From contig CAKTEU010000001.1 of the NCBI GenBank assembly GCA_934552855.1, positions 69,820-133,819 of the forward strand: a stretch of 64,000 bases of DNA, read 5' to 3'. The DNA comes from an uncultured Eubacteriales bacterium (GTDB lineage Bacteria; Bacillota; Clostridia; Oscillospirales; Acutalibacteraceae). The notes below the pieces were generated by a model, which was not told the origin of the DNA, made no database searches, and was given only the letters and a program-made list of their open reading frames with translations. The position numbers were made by a program, and so were the translations under genes. Positions 26,613 through 34,988 of this stretch are shown piece by piece (within the stretch, counting starts at the first letter, position 1; the number at the start of each line of letters is the position of its first letter).

Positions 26613-26613
26613 C

Positions 26614-29409
26614 TTACCTTGAAAGATAGCTTTCGATTCCGTCGCTTATTGCTGCGGCGATTTTGTCGCGGTTGCCCGAATCAAGAAGAAGGCGGCATTC
26701 GGTTTCGTTTGTGATGAATGCGGTTTCAATAAGAACACTCGGACATTCTTCAAGCCTTGTTACGCTGAACGGATTGTAAAGCGTTCCGATTGCGCAGGAA
26801 GAACGCCTTTCACTGTTTGAAGCATAAAAATCATTTTGAAAAAGCGACTTCATTTTTTCATAAATTGCGTTTGCAAGCGGCTGAGAGAACGGGCGGTAAT
26901 AATAAACCGACGTTCCGTATTTTGAAGTGTTGACCGATGCGTTGCAGTGAATGCTGACAAAAAGTTCGGCGTTGTTCCGCCTTGCATAGGTCTTTCTTTC
27001 TTCAAGCGTTATATCATTGTCTCCGGTTCGTGTCATAAGTACCCTTGCGCCCCGTTTTTCAAGCTCGTTTTTTGTTGCAACGGCAAGGGCAAAATTCATT
27101 CTGCTTTCATAAGCGGAACCGGAAAGACCCGTTGCACCGACATCAGAGCCGCCGTGACCCGGATCAAGAACAACAACCGTTCCCGAAAGGGATTTCGGTT
27201 TGCCTTTGAGTGTAAGGACAAGCTTTCCGCTGTTGTCACGGGTAATGCTGTAACCGTAGTACCTTCCTTCTCCCTTGAGTTCAAGAGTAAGGCTGACTGT
27301 GTTCTGGGTCGAATCCGCACTCCACGAAGCGGCCGAAACAATATTGCTTTTTGATGTGTCAACACTTCCGCTTGCCGATGAAGTGTAATAAAAGGTGAAC
27401 TGAATATACCTTGCGGTGAAAGAATTGATGTTATATTTTTTTGAATTTGCCGAATAGTACGCCTGTGGGCCGAAACTGAACGAATAAGGAACTTCCCAGT
27501 TCATTGAAAGCTTCACTTCAAGGTCACCGTTATTTTCATTGCAGGAAGCAACACTTATTCGGTTTTCGCCCTGATTGACATAAGAAACAAGGCGAACGTC
27601 CTTTGTCAGAACCCGTCTTCCGGAAGCGAGGGAATAAAAATCTCTTGTGATACCCTCTTCACTGTCGTAAAGCTGACTTTGACCCGTAACGTAATCAATC
27701 GTGCCTTTAACAAGCGGAGTATAGTAAGGAACGAAGCTGTCATCGTTGGTTGCCGGCGGCCATGTGTCGGCGTAATCTGACGTGACAACGCACATTTGAT
27801 TGCCGGTGTACGGCTGAGCGGTGGTACTCTGTGAAAAAGCATTGCCGTTTTCGGAAACTTGAGTTTCTTCTTGCGATGTTCCGACATTGTTTCCGATTGT
27901 TACCCGGTTATGCTTTTTTGTTGTTGATTCTCCAATCGGAGTTGAAACTTCAACTTCGCCGCCCTCGGCATAGATTACGGACGGACCCTCTTTTGTATAG
28001 GTCTTGTCCTTATATGATGCGGTAACAATCAGCTTTCCGAGCGATTCGATTTCAATTTTGCTTTTCGGTGCGGAAAAATCGAAAATATAATCGCAATAGC
28101 CTTCCTTTTCTTTTGTTGTTTTTTTCGGTTCGATACGGACGGTTCCGGCCTTGATTTCAACGTCCGCTCCGGCGGCGGCAGTCACGGTAAGCTTAAGCTT
28201 TTTTCCGGAAGAAGCATAAATAACCGAAGCGGGCTTGATTTCACGAATAACTTCATCTTTAAAATCAACGGTTACGCAATACTTGATTTCCTTTGAACAT
28301 TGAGAAAACAAAAAGGTATTTTTTCCGTTTTTGAGCGAAAGATCAACCGTTACCGTTCCGTCATTTGAAGGTTCAATCTCCTCGCCGTCAAGGAAAAACG
28401 GAAAAAGATTTGAGCCTCTGAGTATCAAACTGATTTTGTGTTCACTTGTCACAACCATATCGCCTTTTGAATAACCGTCAACGGAAAACGAAGCAAAAGC
28501 AAGTGTTTTGTCAATTCCGACCGAAAGGTACTCTTTTACGGCCGAAAAACAATTTTGAGTGTCGTTTTGAACATCGCCGAGATTCAAAAACAGCCGTGAT
28601 TTTACGGAAGAAAAGTTTTCTGAAAGAACTGTATTTTCAAGCGGCGTGGCGGCACTTTTCCTTTTTCCGGCTTCATCCGCACGGATTCCGGCGCAAATTC
28701 TTATTCCGTTTTTTGTGCAGAACTCGTCTGCCTTTTCCAAAAACGCTTCGTTTTCGCTTTTAGTTTTTCCGTTCATTACAATCAAAAATGAATCCGGCTT
28801 TTTTTCTCCGAATTTCAATTTTTCAAAATCATTAAATCCGAACGGAATTTCAAGAAAAATCTTTTTCTCCTCAAAAAATTCTTTTGCGGTTTCAGAATAA
28901 ATTAAAAGCTGCTGCGTCGTAAAGTTCTTTGTTCCGGAAAGAACAATTCCATCAACGCTTTCAAGCCGCTTGATTGCCTCATAATCAAGATTTTCATTTG
29001 AAAGGTCAAGTTCAAGAAAGGTTTGCTTTTTATCGTTTTTAAGCTTTGAAAGGAAAGCTGAAAACGCCTGTTCTTCGCTTTGCGAAAAACTTTTTCCGGA
29101 AGCCGAAAATGCCTTTGTTTTGATAAAAACACGGCCGAAAACAGAAGAAGAAAGATAGTTATAGCTGTCCTCTCCCGCTTCATCCTCTTCGGCGGAATCG
29201 GCAAAGAGCGAAAAATCTTTGCCTTCAATGATTCTTACCGCATTGGGCATTGATTTTGCTTTTTGCTTTTTAACGCTTTCATAAGTTGTTGTATTATTTA
29301 CATCCTCCGTTGCCGCATTTTTATCCGAAAGGTATTTCACGGAGAAAATTCCGCTGAGAAGAAGTACGGCAGCGCAGACGATTATTATTGCAATGTTGCT
29401 TTTTTTCAT
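26614..29409 (-). CDS. N-acetylmuramoyl-L-alanine amidase with long N-terminal region
   Basis: Membrane-anchored or exported protein of 931 residues. A hydrophobic N-terminus (IAIIIVCAAVLLLSGIFSV) is followed by a region to about residue 330 that looks like a degenerate sugar-hydrolase-like fold, then beta-rich domains and a Ser/Thr-rich linker near residues 500-560. The C-terminal zinc amidase (Amidase_3, about residues 750-931) has VVLDPGHGGSDVGATG, a Glu in SAYESRMNFALA, the ligand His in FVSIHCNAS and the catalytic Glu in SVLIETAFITN. It would cut the bond between muramic acid and the stem peptide. RBS AGAGGA is 12 bases from the ATG. The GHL10 lipoprotein gene just upstream is co-oriented. 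Confidence 0.88.
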   Translation of the reverse strand: MKKSNIAIIIVCAAVLLLSGIFSVKYLSDKNAATEDVNNTTTYESVKKQKAKSMPNAVRIIEGKDFSLFADSAEEDEAGEDSYNYLSSSVFGRVFIKTKAFSASGKSFSQSEEQAFSAFLSKLKNDKKQTFLELDLSNENLDYEAIKRLESVDGIVLSGTKNFTTQQLLIYSETAKEFFEEKKIFLEIPFGFNDFEKLKFGEKKPDSFLIVMNGKTKSENEAFLEKADEFCTKNGIRICAGIRADEAGKRKSAATPLENTVLSENFSSVKSRLFLNLGDVQNDTQNCFSAVKEYLSVGIDKTLAFASFSVDGYSKGDMVVTSEHKISLILRGSNLFPFFLDGEEIEPSNDGTVTVDLSLKNGKNTFLFSQCSKEIKYCVTVDFKDEVIREIKPASVIYASSGKKLKLTVTAAAGADVEIKAGTVRIEPKKTTKEKEGYCDYIFDFSAPKSKIEIESLGKLIVTASYKDKTYTKEGPSVIYAEGGEVEVSTPIGESTTKKHNRVTIGNNVGTSQEETQVSENGNAFSQSTTAQPYTGNQMCVVTSDYADTWPPATNDDSFVPYYTPLVKGTIDYVTGQSQLYDSEEGITRDFYSLASGRRVLTKDVRLVSYVNQGENRISVASCNENNGDLEVKLSMNWEVPYSFSFGPQAYYSANSKKYNINSFTARYIQFTFYYTSSASGSVDTSKSNIVSAASWSADSTQNTVSLTLELKGEGRYYGYSITRDNSGKLVLTLKGKPKSLSGTVVVLDPGHGGSDVGATGLSGSAYESRMNFALAVATKNELEKRGARVLMTRTGDNDITLEERKTYARRNNAELFVSIHCNASVNTSKYGTSVYYYRPFSQPLANAIYEKMKSLFQNDFYASNSERRSSCAIGTLYNPFSVTRLEECPSVLIETAFITNETECRLLLDSGNRDKIAAAISDGIESYLSR

Positions 29410-29465
29410 TGTTTTAAAAATCCTCTTTATATGGTCTTTCCGAATAATCGGCGATTAATTATTAA

Positions 29466-30701
29466 TTATATCACACTTTCAAGACTTTTTAACTCATTCG
29501 CAAGAAGTTTTTCATTAAAATTTACAAATTGCAGAGAATAAAGACAAAAGCCGCCATAATCTTGACTTCTCAGAAATTCAACTTGCCTTGCAATTATTCT
29601 CTCTTCGGTTATCCATTCGTCTTTTCCGCTCTCTCCGGCGTTTAAATCTTCTTTTCCAACCTTATAAAGTGCAAGTCCGGCACCAAGTGTCACATTTTTA
29701 TTCGTTACGATTTTTCGCCAGCTTTCTGCGCAGTCTTCAAAAGGAAGAAATTTATTGTCGAAACCAAAATATATTTGCGGAATTAAAAGGTCACAATACC
29801 CTTCTTCGCTTCCCCACTTTTCAACATCGGCAAAACAAACGTTTCGGTTTTTTTCAATATTACCGCCGGGACTTATGCTGAAAATTTTTTCTTTTGAGTT
29901 TTTTTTAACTTCAAGATAAATTCCTCTTACAAGAGCATTCACGTTTTCCCTTCGCCAATCGGAAAGTGAAAGCGTTCCGCCGTTTTGCCGGTATTCTTCA
30001 AACTGCACTTTGTCAATTTTTTCGTTTGTTGTCGGATAAAAATAATCGTCTATATGTATTCCGTCAACGTCATAATTCAAAAGTATTTCACGAACGCCCA
30101 AAATGACAAGTTTTTGCGCTTTAAGCGAAGCCGGAGAAAAAAACAGTCCTTCGGAAAGCGACACAACATCCGGAAACGAAAGTGTTTTTCCGGGGCTACT
30201 TTTGCAAAGTTCTTCACCGCTTTTTTCTTTCTGAAGTATCCGATACGGATTTATCCACGCATGAACGGAAATTGCATGTTTTTTTGCTTCTTTTATTGTT
30301 ACTTTCAAAAAATCAAAGGGTAGCCTTTCGCCCTGCTTTTTGACAACGCAGTTTGAAGAAGGAAAAAATTTGCTTTCATAAATTGCGTCCGCAAACGGTC
30401 TGACCTGAACAAAAAGGCAATTGACCGAAAGCCTTTTGAGCGATTCAAACCGTTCGTCCAGGAAGGAAGAAAACTCTTCCTGCGTGCTTTTCGGTGCGTT
30501 TTTAAGCTCAAGATATGAAAACCAGACTCCCCTCACTTCTTTTGAAATGTCAAGAAAGTTATTATCGTCAAGGTTGTTTGCAATGCCTTCATCACCTAAA
30601 GAAACTGTTTCGTTGTTCATCCAATCGGAATTATTACACGAGCAAAGCAACAAAAGAAAAGCAAACGCAATCACGGCCGCTGCAATTTTTTTATGTTTCA
30701 T
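29466..30701 (-). CDS. GHL10/DUF187-type glycosidase-like lipoprotein
   Basis: Lipoprotein of 411 residues; the signal peptide ends with a lipobox-like LLCSC. The mature domain shows the GHL10 (YngK-like) signature EVRGVWFSYLELKN, then NCLFVQVRPFADAIYESKFFP, AWINPYRI, DVDGIHIDDYFYPT and DLLIPQIYFGF, the strands of a TIM barrel. These proteins are thought to act on cell-wall or exopolysaccharide glycans, with no settled substrate. AAGGAG precedes the ATG. Co-directional with the amidase gene, 56 bases apart, suggesting a joint cell-wall role. Confidence 0.85.
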   Translation of the reverse strand: MKHKKIAAAVIAFAFLLLLCSCNNSDWMNNETVSLGDEGIANNLDDNNFLDISKEVRGVWFSYLELKNAPKSTQEEFSSFLDERFESLKRLSVNCLFVQVRPFADAIYESKFFPSSNCVVKKQGERLPFDFLKVTIKEAKKHAISVHAWINPYRILQKEKSGEELCKSSPGKTLSFPDVVSLSEGLFFSPASLKAQKLVILGVREILLNYDVDGIHIDDYFYPTTNEKIDKVQFEEYRQNGGTLSLSDWRRENVNALVRGIYLEVKKNSKEKIFSISPGGNIEKNRNVCFADVEKWGSEEGYCDLLIPQIYFGFDNKFLPFEDCAESWRKIVTNKNVTLGAGLALYKVGKEDLNAGESGKDEWITEERIIARQVEFLRSQDYGGFCLYSLQFVNFNEKLLANELKSLESVI

Positions 30702-30789
30702 AAAGTCTCCTTAAATGGCCGCCGATCAACTTATAGGCTCAAATTCTTACGGTATATTATGTTGAGCTTTCAATTAACCGGCGGTTACT

Positions 30790-30818
30790 TGACAACAGAG
30801 TCAAAAAATAATAAAATA
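30790..30818 (+). promoter_or_regulatory. Sigma-A promoter of the zinc-ribbon/DUF1294 unit
   Basis: TTGACA (30790-30795), 17-base spacer, TAAAAT (30813-30818), followed by CGGAGG before the ATG at 30848. Confidence 0.75.
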
Positions 30819-30847
30819 CATATGATCATTTTTCGGAGGTTAAAAAT

Positions 30848-31129
30848 ATGGCGATAAGAACACAGGAAAAGCTCATCACAAAAAAGCACGGCAATTCAAA
30901 CATTGTTGTTTGTCCGGAATGCAAAAAAGAGGTCTCGTTTGCCCTTTTTGAAAACATTGACATTTCTCCGATTGCCGCACTGCTCAAAAAGAACGGTTCA
31001 AACTGTTTTGCCGTTTGCCCGAATTGCGCAAAAATCTTTTCCGTGAATGAAAACTATATTCACGAAAAAGAGCGTGGAACAACCTGCGCAATGACCCAAA
31101 GTGACCTTTCATTATGGATGAACAAATAA
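30848..31129 (+). CDS. Small protein with two CxxC pairs, unknown function
   Basis: Protein of 93 residues I do not recognise. It contains CPEC near residue 25 and CPNC near residue 57, a spacing that could bind one zinc in a rubredoxin-like knuckle, and an additional Cys near each. No signal peptide or membrane helix. It has a strong promoter and CGGAGG upstream, so it is very likely expressed. Its last five codons overlap the start of the DUF1294 gene, so the two are probably co-translated. Confidence 0.7.
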   Translation: MAIRTQEKLITKKHGNSNIVVCPECKKEVSFALFENIDISPIAALLKKNGSNCFAVCPNCAKIFSVNENYIHEKERGTTCAMTQSDLSLWMNK

Positions 31130-31431
31130 TTAGTCCCCGTCTTCTTGCAATCGTCATATATTTTTCTGCTGTTTCGCTTGTTTCGGTTTTGCTTACTGTT
31201 GCCGACAAATACAACGCAAAACGCAACCGCCGCCGAGTGAGTGAAAAAGCGCTTTTTCTTTCTGCAATTTTCGGCGGAAGCTTTTTTGAATACCTCACAA
31301 TGAAAGCAATACGCCATAAAACGCTGCACAAACGCTTTATGATAGGCCTTCCGGTAATTTTTGTTTTGCAAATTGCATTGCTTGTTTTTCTTTATCTTCG
31401 TTTTGTTAAAACAGGCATCATTACAATATAA
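31114..31431 (+). CDS. DUF1294 membrane protein
   Basis: Protein of 105 residues: hydrophobic helix at the N-terminus (LLAIVIYFSAVSLVSVLL), then DKYNAKRNRRRVSEKALFL and IFGGSFFEYLTMKAIRHKTLHKRFMIG, which is the DUF1294 core, and a last helix. Function unknown. No good ribosome binding site stands before the ATG at 31114, which fits translational coupling with the overlapping upstream gene. Confidence 0.82.
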   Translation: MDEQIISPRLLAIVIYFSAVSLVSVLLTVADKYNAKRNRRRVSEKALFLSAIFGGSFFEYLTMKAIRHKTLHKRFMIGLPVIFVLQIALLVFLYLRFVKTGIITI

Positions 31432-31434
31432 ATA

Positions 31435-31466
31435 AATTAACCGCTGTTTTTTTCAGCGGTTAATTT
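31435..31466. terminator. Bidirectional terminator
   Basis: AATTAACCGCTG pairs with CAGCGGTTAATT around a seven-base T loop between convergent genes, with A/T tracts on both sides. Confidence 0.85.
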
Positions 31467-31473
31467 TTATTTA

Positions 31474-33006
31474 TCAGCCGCAGGGAATCATCAGCATTTT
31501 ATCTTCCGTCATCACATCGGAAGAAAGCTCGTTTTCTTCTGAAATTGCTTTGAGTGTTGAACCGTAACGTTTTGCAATATCCCAAAGCTTCTCGCCTTTT
31601 TTCGAGTAATAAATTATAAGGGCGAAGTTTTCACTTCTCTTTTCGCTTTCGTTTTTTGTTGCCGACATACAAACACACTTTTGCTCGGCCGAAAAAACAT
31701 CAAAGCTGCCTTTGACCGAAAACGAAAGCTCAATTTTTTCGCCGCCGAGAGCCGCACCTTCCGTTTTTTCAATTGTAACAAACGGTTCGCAATTTATTTT
31801 TTCAACCTTTTCCCGAACTCTTTTCTCGGTGGTAAATTCAAAATTCTTTTCGGCGTACTGAATACTTCCGTCACCGTCAACAAAAATCATACCGACAAGG
31901 ATTGTAATATGAAGTTCAAGCTTATCGCCGTTTGCGCCCACCGTGCAGGAACTTTTTATGCTCCTTGCGTCAATTATGCTTTTTGCGCTTTGACCGGAAA
32001 GTTCCATTGTTTTTTTGAGTGTTTCATCAACCTCAAACGTGCAAAGCTTTTTGTTAAATTCAGCAAACGAATATTCACCCTTGAGTGCACAGCAGGTTGA
32101 ATAGCAATCGGTAACAACATTAATTTTTTCTTCCTGCGTTGCGGTTACGAATGCACAAATTTTTGCGGCAATTTCAAGAAGACGGTTGCTTCCGGATGAA
32201 TCGGAACGCGGCTGAAGACTAAGCGAACGTACCGAAAGCGAAAGAGAACATTCGGATTCTTCCGTAACATCCGGAAGTTCGATAATCTGACTTATCGGCA
32301 TTGAATGGCGGAACGTTTCGGTTTTTCCGTCGGAGGAATCGGCGCAATATACAACTTCGGTCACAAAATCACCTTTGATGAGAAGCTTTCCGCTCACCGC
32401 TTTTGCCGATTCAAGCACTGCAAAAGAATCGCTTCTTATAATTTTTCCTATCGGTTCCATATCCTGCAAAAGCGATGCGGTTTCCGACATATCAAAGCAT
32501 TTTTCGCCGACTGCGATTACGTTTGAAACCTCGGCCTCTTCACGAAGTGTTTGTGCGCCGGATTGCTCAATTTGAGAAACGACCCTTGTTTTTTCAAGGC
32601 AATAGCCTTTGAAAACCACAGAAACGCTTCCGTTCACCGAAAAACGCCTTTGGCTCGCCGCACGGCAATTGATATATTCTGTATCGCAATTGCAGGTGAG
32701 AACCGCATCCTCCGGAAGATCTTTCAAATCGCAAGTTTTTGAAAGATCGCTTTTTTGCTCATAGCAATCAATTTTTTCGTCTGCACCGACATAGACAAGA
32801 CGAATTATGATTTCGCCCGAAGCGGTTGCCGTTTCGCCTGTCCGACGAAGCGAGTTGACCGAAGCGGAAACGTTGCATTTCAAAATCCGCTTGATGTCCG
32901 AACAGTAATCCGGCAAATTCAGCTCAAAATCCACGCTTTGCTCCACTGCCGATGAAAAGGCGCATTTCAATGCGGAAAGTTCTTCTTTTTTGAATTCAAA
33001 GTTCAT
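31474..33006 (-). CDS. SPOCS (DUF3794) and LysM domain protein
   Basis: Protein of 510 residues. Several repeats of the DUF3794/SPOCS type (for example VDFELNLPDYCSDIKRILKC and KLLIKGDFVTEVVYCAD) make up most of it, and a LysM peptidoglycan-binding module closes it (KGEKLWDIAKRYGSTLKAIS, residues about 455-505). Related proteins are linked with spore coats or the spore cortex in endospore formers; no secretion signal is visible. The start is the ATG at 33004-33006 with AAAGGAG upstream; an extension to 33051 lacks a site. Confidence 0.88.
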   Translation of the reverse strand: MNFEFKKEELSALKCAFSSAVEQSVDFELNLPDYCSDIKRILKCNVSASVNSLRRTGETATASGEIIIRLVYVGADEKIDCYEQKSDLSKTCDLKDLPEDAVLTCNCDTEYINCRAASQRRFSVNGSVSVVFKGYCLEKTRVVSQIEQSGAQTLREEAEVSNVIAVGEKCFDMSETASLLQDMEPIGKIIRSDSFAVLESAKAVSGKLLIKGDFVTEVVYCADSSDGKTETFRHSMPISQIIELPDVTEESECSLSLSVRSLSLQPRSDSSGSNRLLEIAAKICAFVTATQEEKINVVTDCYSTCCALKGEYSFAEFNKKLCTFEVDETLKKTMELSGQSAKSIIDARSIKSSCTVGANGDKLELHITILVGMIFVDGDGSIQYAEKNFEFTTEKRVREKVEKINCEPFVTIEKTEGAALGGEKIELSFSVKGSFDVFSAEQKCVCMSATKNESEKRSENFALIIYYSKKGEKLWDIAKRYGSTLKAISEENELSSDVMTEDKMLMIPCG

Positions 33007-33090
33007 ATCGACATCTCCTTTTGCCGTCCCTTGAACGGCACTTTTTTTCATGATAAAGTTTATTCAAAAGAGCTGTCGGATATGACCGGA

Positions 33091-33125
33091 GAAAAAAAAC
33101 AAGGCTGCGACACTAAAGCGCAGCC
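33091..33125 (-). terminator. Terminator after the PFL-family gene
   Basis: Minus-strand GGCTGCG pairs with CGCAGCC around a nine-base loop and is followed by a T-rich tract. Confidence 0.85.
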
Positions 33126-33139
33126 CGAAAAAAGTTTTT

Positions 33140-34501
33140 TCAGTTTTTAAGCGAATGCATAGGCGCAGGGATTCTTCCGCCCCTTGCAATAAAACCGTCC
33201 GAACCGAACGGATGAACCGGCATAACCGGTGCGGAGCCTAAAAGACCGCCGAATTCAACAATTTCGCCGACTTTTTTTCCGGGTGCAGGAATAATTCTGA
33301 CGGCGGTTGTTTTGCAGTTGACAACGCCGATTGCCGCTTCGTCCGCAATAATTGCGCCGAGCGTTGAAGCCGGCGTATCGCCGGGAACGGCAATCATATC
33401 AAGACCGACGGAGCAAACGCAGGTCATTGCCTCAAGTTTGTCAAGCTTCAAAGAGCCGCACTGTGCGGCGGCAATCATACCCTCATCCTCGCTGACGGGA
33501 ATAAATGCACCTGAAAGTCCGCCAACGTGATTGCTTGCCATTACGCCGCCTTTTTTAACGGCATCGTTAAGAAGAGCAAGTGCGGCGGTTGTTCCGTGTG
33601 TTCCGCAGCTTTCAAGACCCATTTCTTCAAGTATCCTTGCAACGGAGTCGCCTTTTTCCGGCGTTGGAGCAAGCGAAAGGTCAACAATTCCGAACGGAAC
33701 GCCGAGCCTTTCGGAAGCCTCTTTTGCAACAAGCTGACCCATGCGTGTGATTTTGAAAGCGGTTTTTTTGATTGTTTCGGCAACAACGTCAAACGGTTCG
33801 CCCTTGCAGCTTTGAAGTGCATGAAAAACAACGCCCGGGCCGCTGACACCGACATTGATTACACATTCGGGTTCGCCAACACCGTGGAAAGCACCCGCCA
33901 TAAACGGGTTATCTTCAACCGCATTGGCAAAAACAACAAGCTTTGCGCAGCCGAAGCCGCCGGTATCCGACGTTCTTTCAGCGGTTTTTTTGATTATGTC
34001 ACCCATGAGTGAAACCGCATCCATGTTGATTCCGGATTTTGTTGAAGCAACGCAAACGCTTGAACAAACACGTTCCGTCACCGCAAGTGCTTCCGGAATT
34101 GAATTGATAAGTTTCAAGTCGCTTTCGGTGAAACCTTTGTTAACAAGGGCGGAAAAGCCGCCGATGAAATTTACGCCGCATTTTTTTGCTGCCTTGTCAA
34201 GCGCAGCGGCAAGAGGCACATAGCTTTCGGCCTTGCACGCCGCAGCAACAAGGGCAATCGGTGTTACGGAAATTCGTTTGTTAACAATCGGGATTCCGAA
34301 CTCCCGTTCAATCTGTTCGCCTGTTTCAACAAGCTTTTCGGCCTTTTTGCAGATTTTGTCATATATTTTTTTTGCGCACTTTTCAATGTCTTCATCGGCA
34401 CAGTCAAGAAGCGAGATTCCCATTGTTATGGTTCTCACGTCAAGGTGCTGGTTGTCAATCATGTCAAGAGTGCTGATTATGTCTTTGGGATTATAAAGCA
34501 T
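33140..34501 (-). CDS. PFL family protein (UPF0210/DUF711)
   Basis: Protein of 453 residues of the UPF0210 family, related in fold to pyruvate formate-lyase-like proteins but without a known reaction. Visible family marks are IRTITMGISLLDC-like opening (VRTITMGISLLDCAD), GGFSALVNKGFT, CVINVGVSGPGVV and LIGHTG-like GSDGFIARGGRIPAP at the C-terminus. AGAGG is upstream of the ATG. It follows the ACT-domain gene by 11 bases, the fixed two-gene arrangement in Firmicutes. Confidence 0.93.
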   Translation of the reverse strand: MLYNPKDIISTLDMIDNQHLDVRTITMGISLLDCADEDIEKCAKKIYDKICKKAEKLVETGEQIEREFGIPIVNKRISVTPIALVAAACKAESYVPLAAALDKAAKKCGVNFIGGFSALVNKGFTESDLKLINSIPEALAVTERVCSSVCVASTKSGINMDAVSLMGDIIKKTAERTSDTGGFGCAKLVVFANAVEDNPFMAGAFHGVGEPECVINVGVSGPGVVFHALQSCKGEPFDVVAETIKKTAFKITRMGQLVAKEASERLGVPFGIVDLSLAPTPEKGDSVARILEEMGLESCGTHGTTAALALLNDAVKKGGVMASNHVGGLSGAFIPVSEDEGMIAAAQCGSLKLDKLEAMTCVCSVGLDMIAVPGDTPASTLGAIIADEAAIGVVNCKTTAVRIIPAPGKKVGEIVEFGGLLGSAPVMPVHPFGSDGFIARGGRIPAPMHSLKN

Positions 34502-34512
34502 GGCAATACCTC

Positions 34513-34782
34513 TTAAACTCTGTGCATGAGCGTAAAAATATCTTCACGCTGAGTATGAATAACAAGACCCATCTTTTTTCCGAGTTCTTCAAGGTCTGCG
34601 GCAAGCTCTGCAACGCCTTTTTTTGATTTTGCGGTTTCAACAAGCATTGTCATTGTGAAAAACTCTTCCATAACGGTCTGACTGATATCAAGAATATTAA
34701 CGTCATTTTCGCTGAGAAGGGTGCAAACGGCAGCGATAATTCCCGTTGTGTCCTTGCCCGAAACGGTTACGATTGCTTTCAT
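34513..34782 (-). CDS. ACT domain protein (UPF0237)
   Basis: Single ACT domain of 89 residues (KAIVTVSGKDTTGIIAAVC at the start, DISQTVMEEFFTMTMLVE in the middle), matching UPF0237. It probably senses a small ligand and acts with the PFL-family partner downstream. AGAGG lies nine bases before the ATG. Confidence 0.93.
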   Translation of the reverse strand: MKAIVTVSGKDTTGIIAAVCTLLSENDVNILDISQTVMEEFFTMTMLVETAKSKKGVAELAADLEELGKKMGLVIHTQREDIFTLMHRV

Positions 34783-34919
34783 AGGTTCAAACCTCTTTCA
34801 TAAGTAGTTTTGTTTATTATACTTTAAATCGTTAAAAAGGTCAATAACAAGAACGAAAGCCGAAAGCAGCAAACTGAATAATAATTTTCCGCTTTTTTTG
34901 ACTTTTTTTGATTTTTCCG

Positions 34920-34947
34920 TTCACAAAAAAGGTTTTTCGTGTATAAT
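34920..34947 (+). promoter_or_regulatory. Sigma-A promoter of yifB
   Basis: TTCACA (34920-34925), 16-base spacer, TATAAT (34942-34947), about 40 bases before the start. Confidence 0.65.
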
Positions 34948-34988
34948 ATTGTTTGAAAAAACAAATCGACAAATATAAGGGTGATTTT

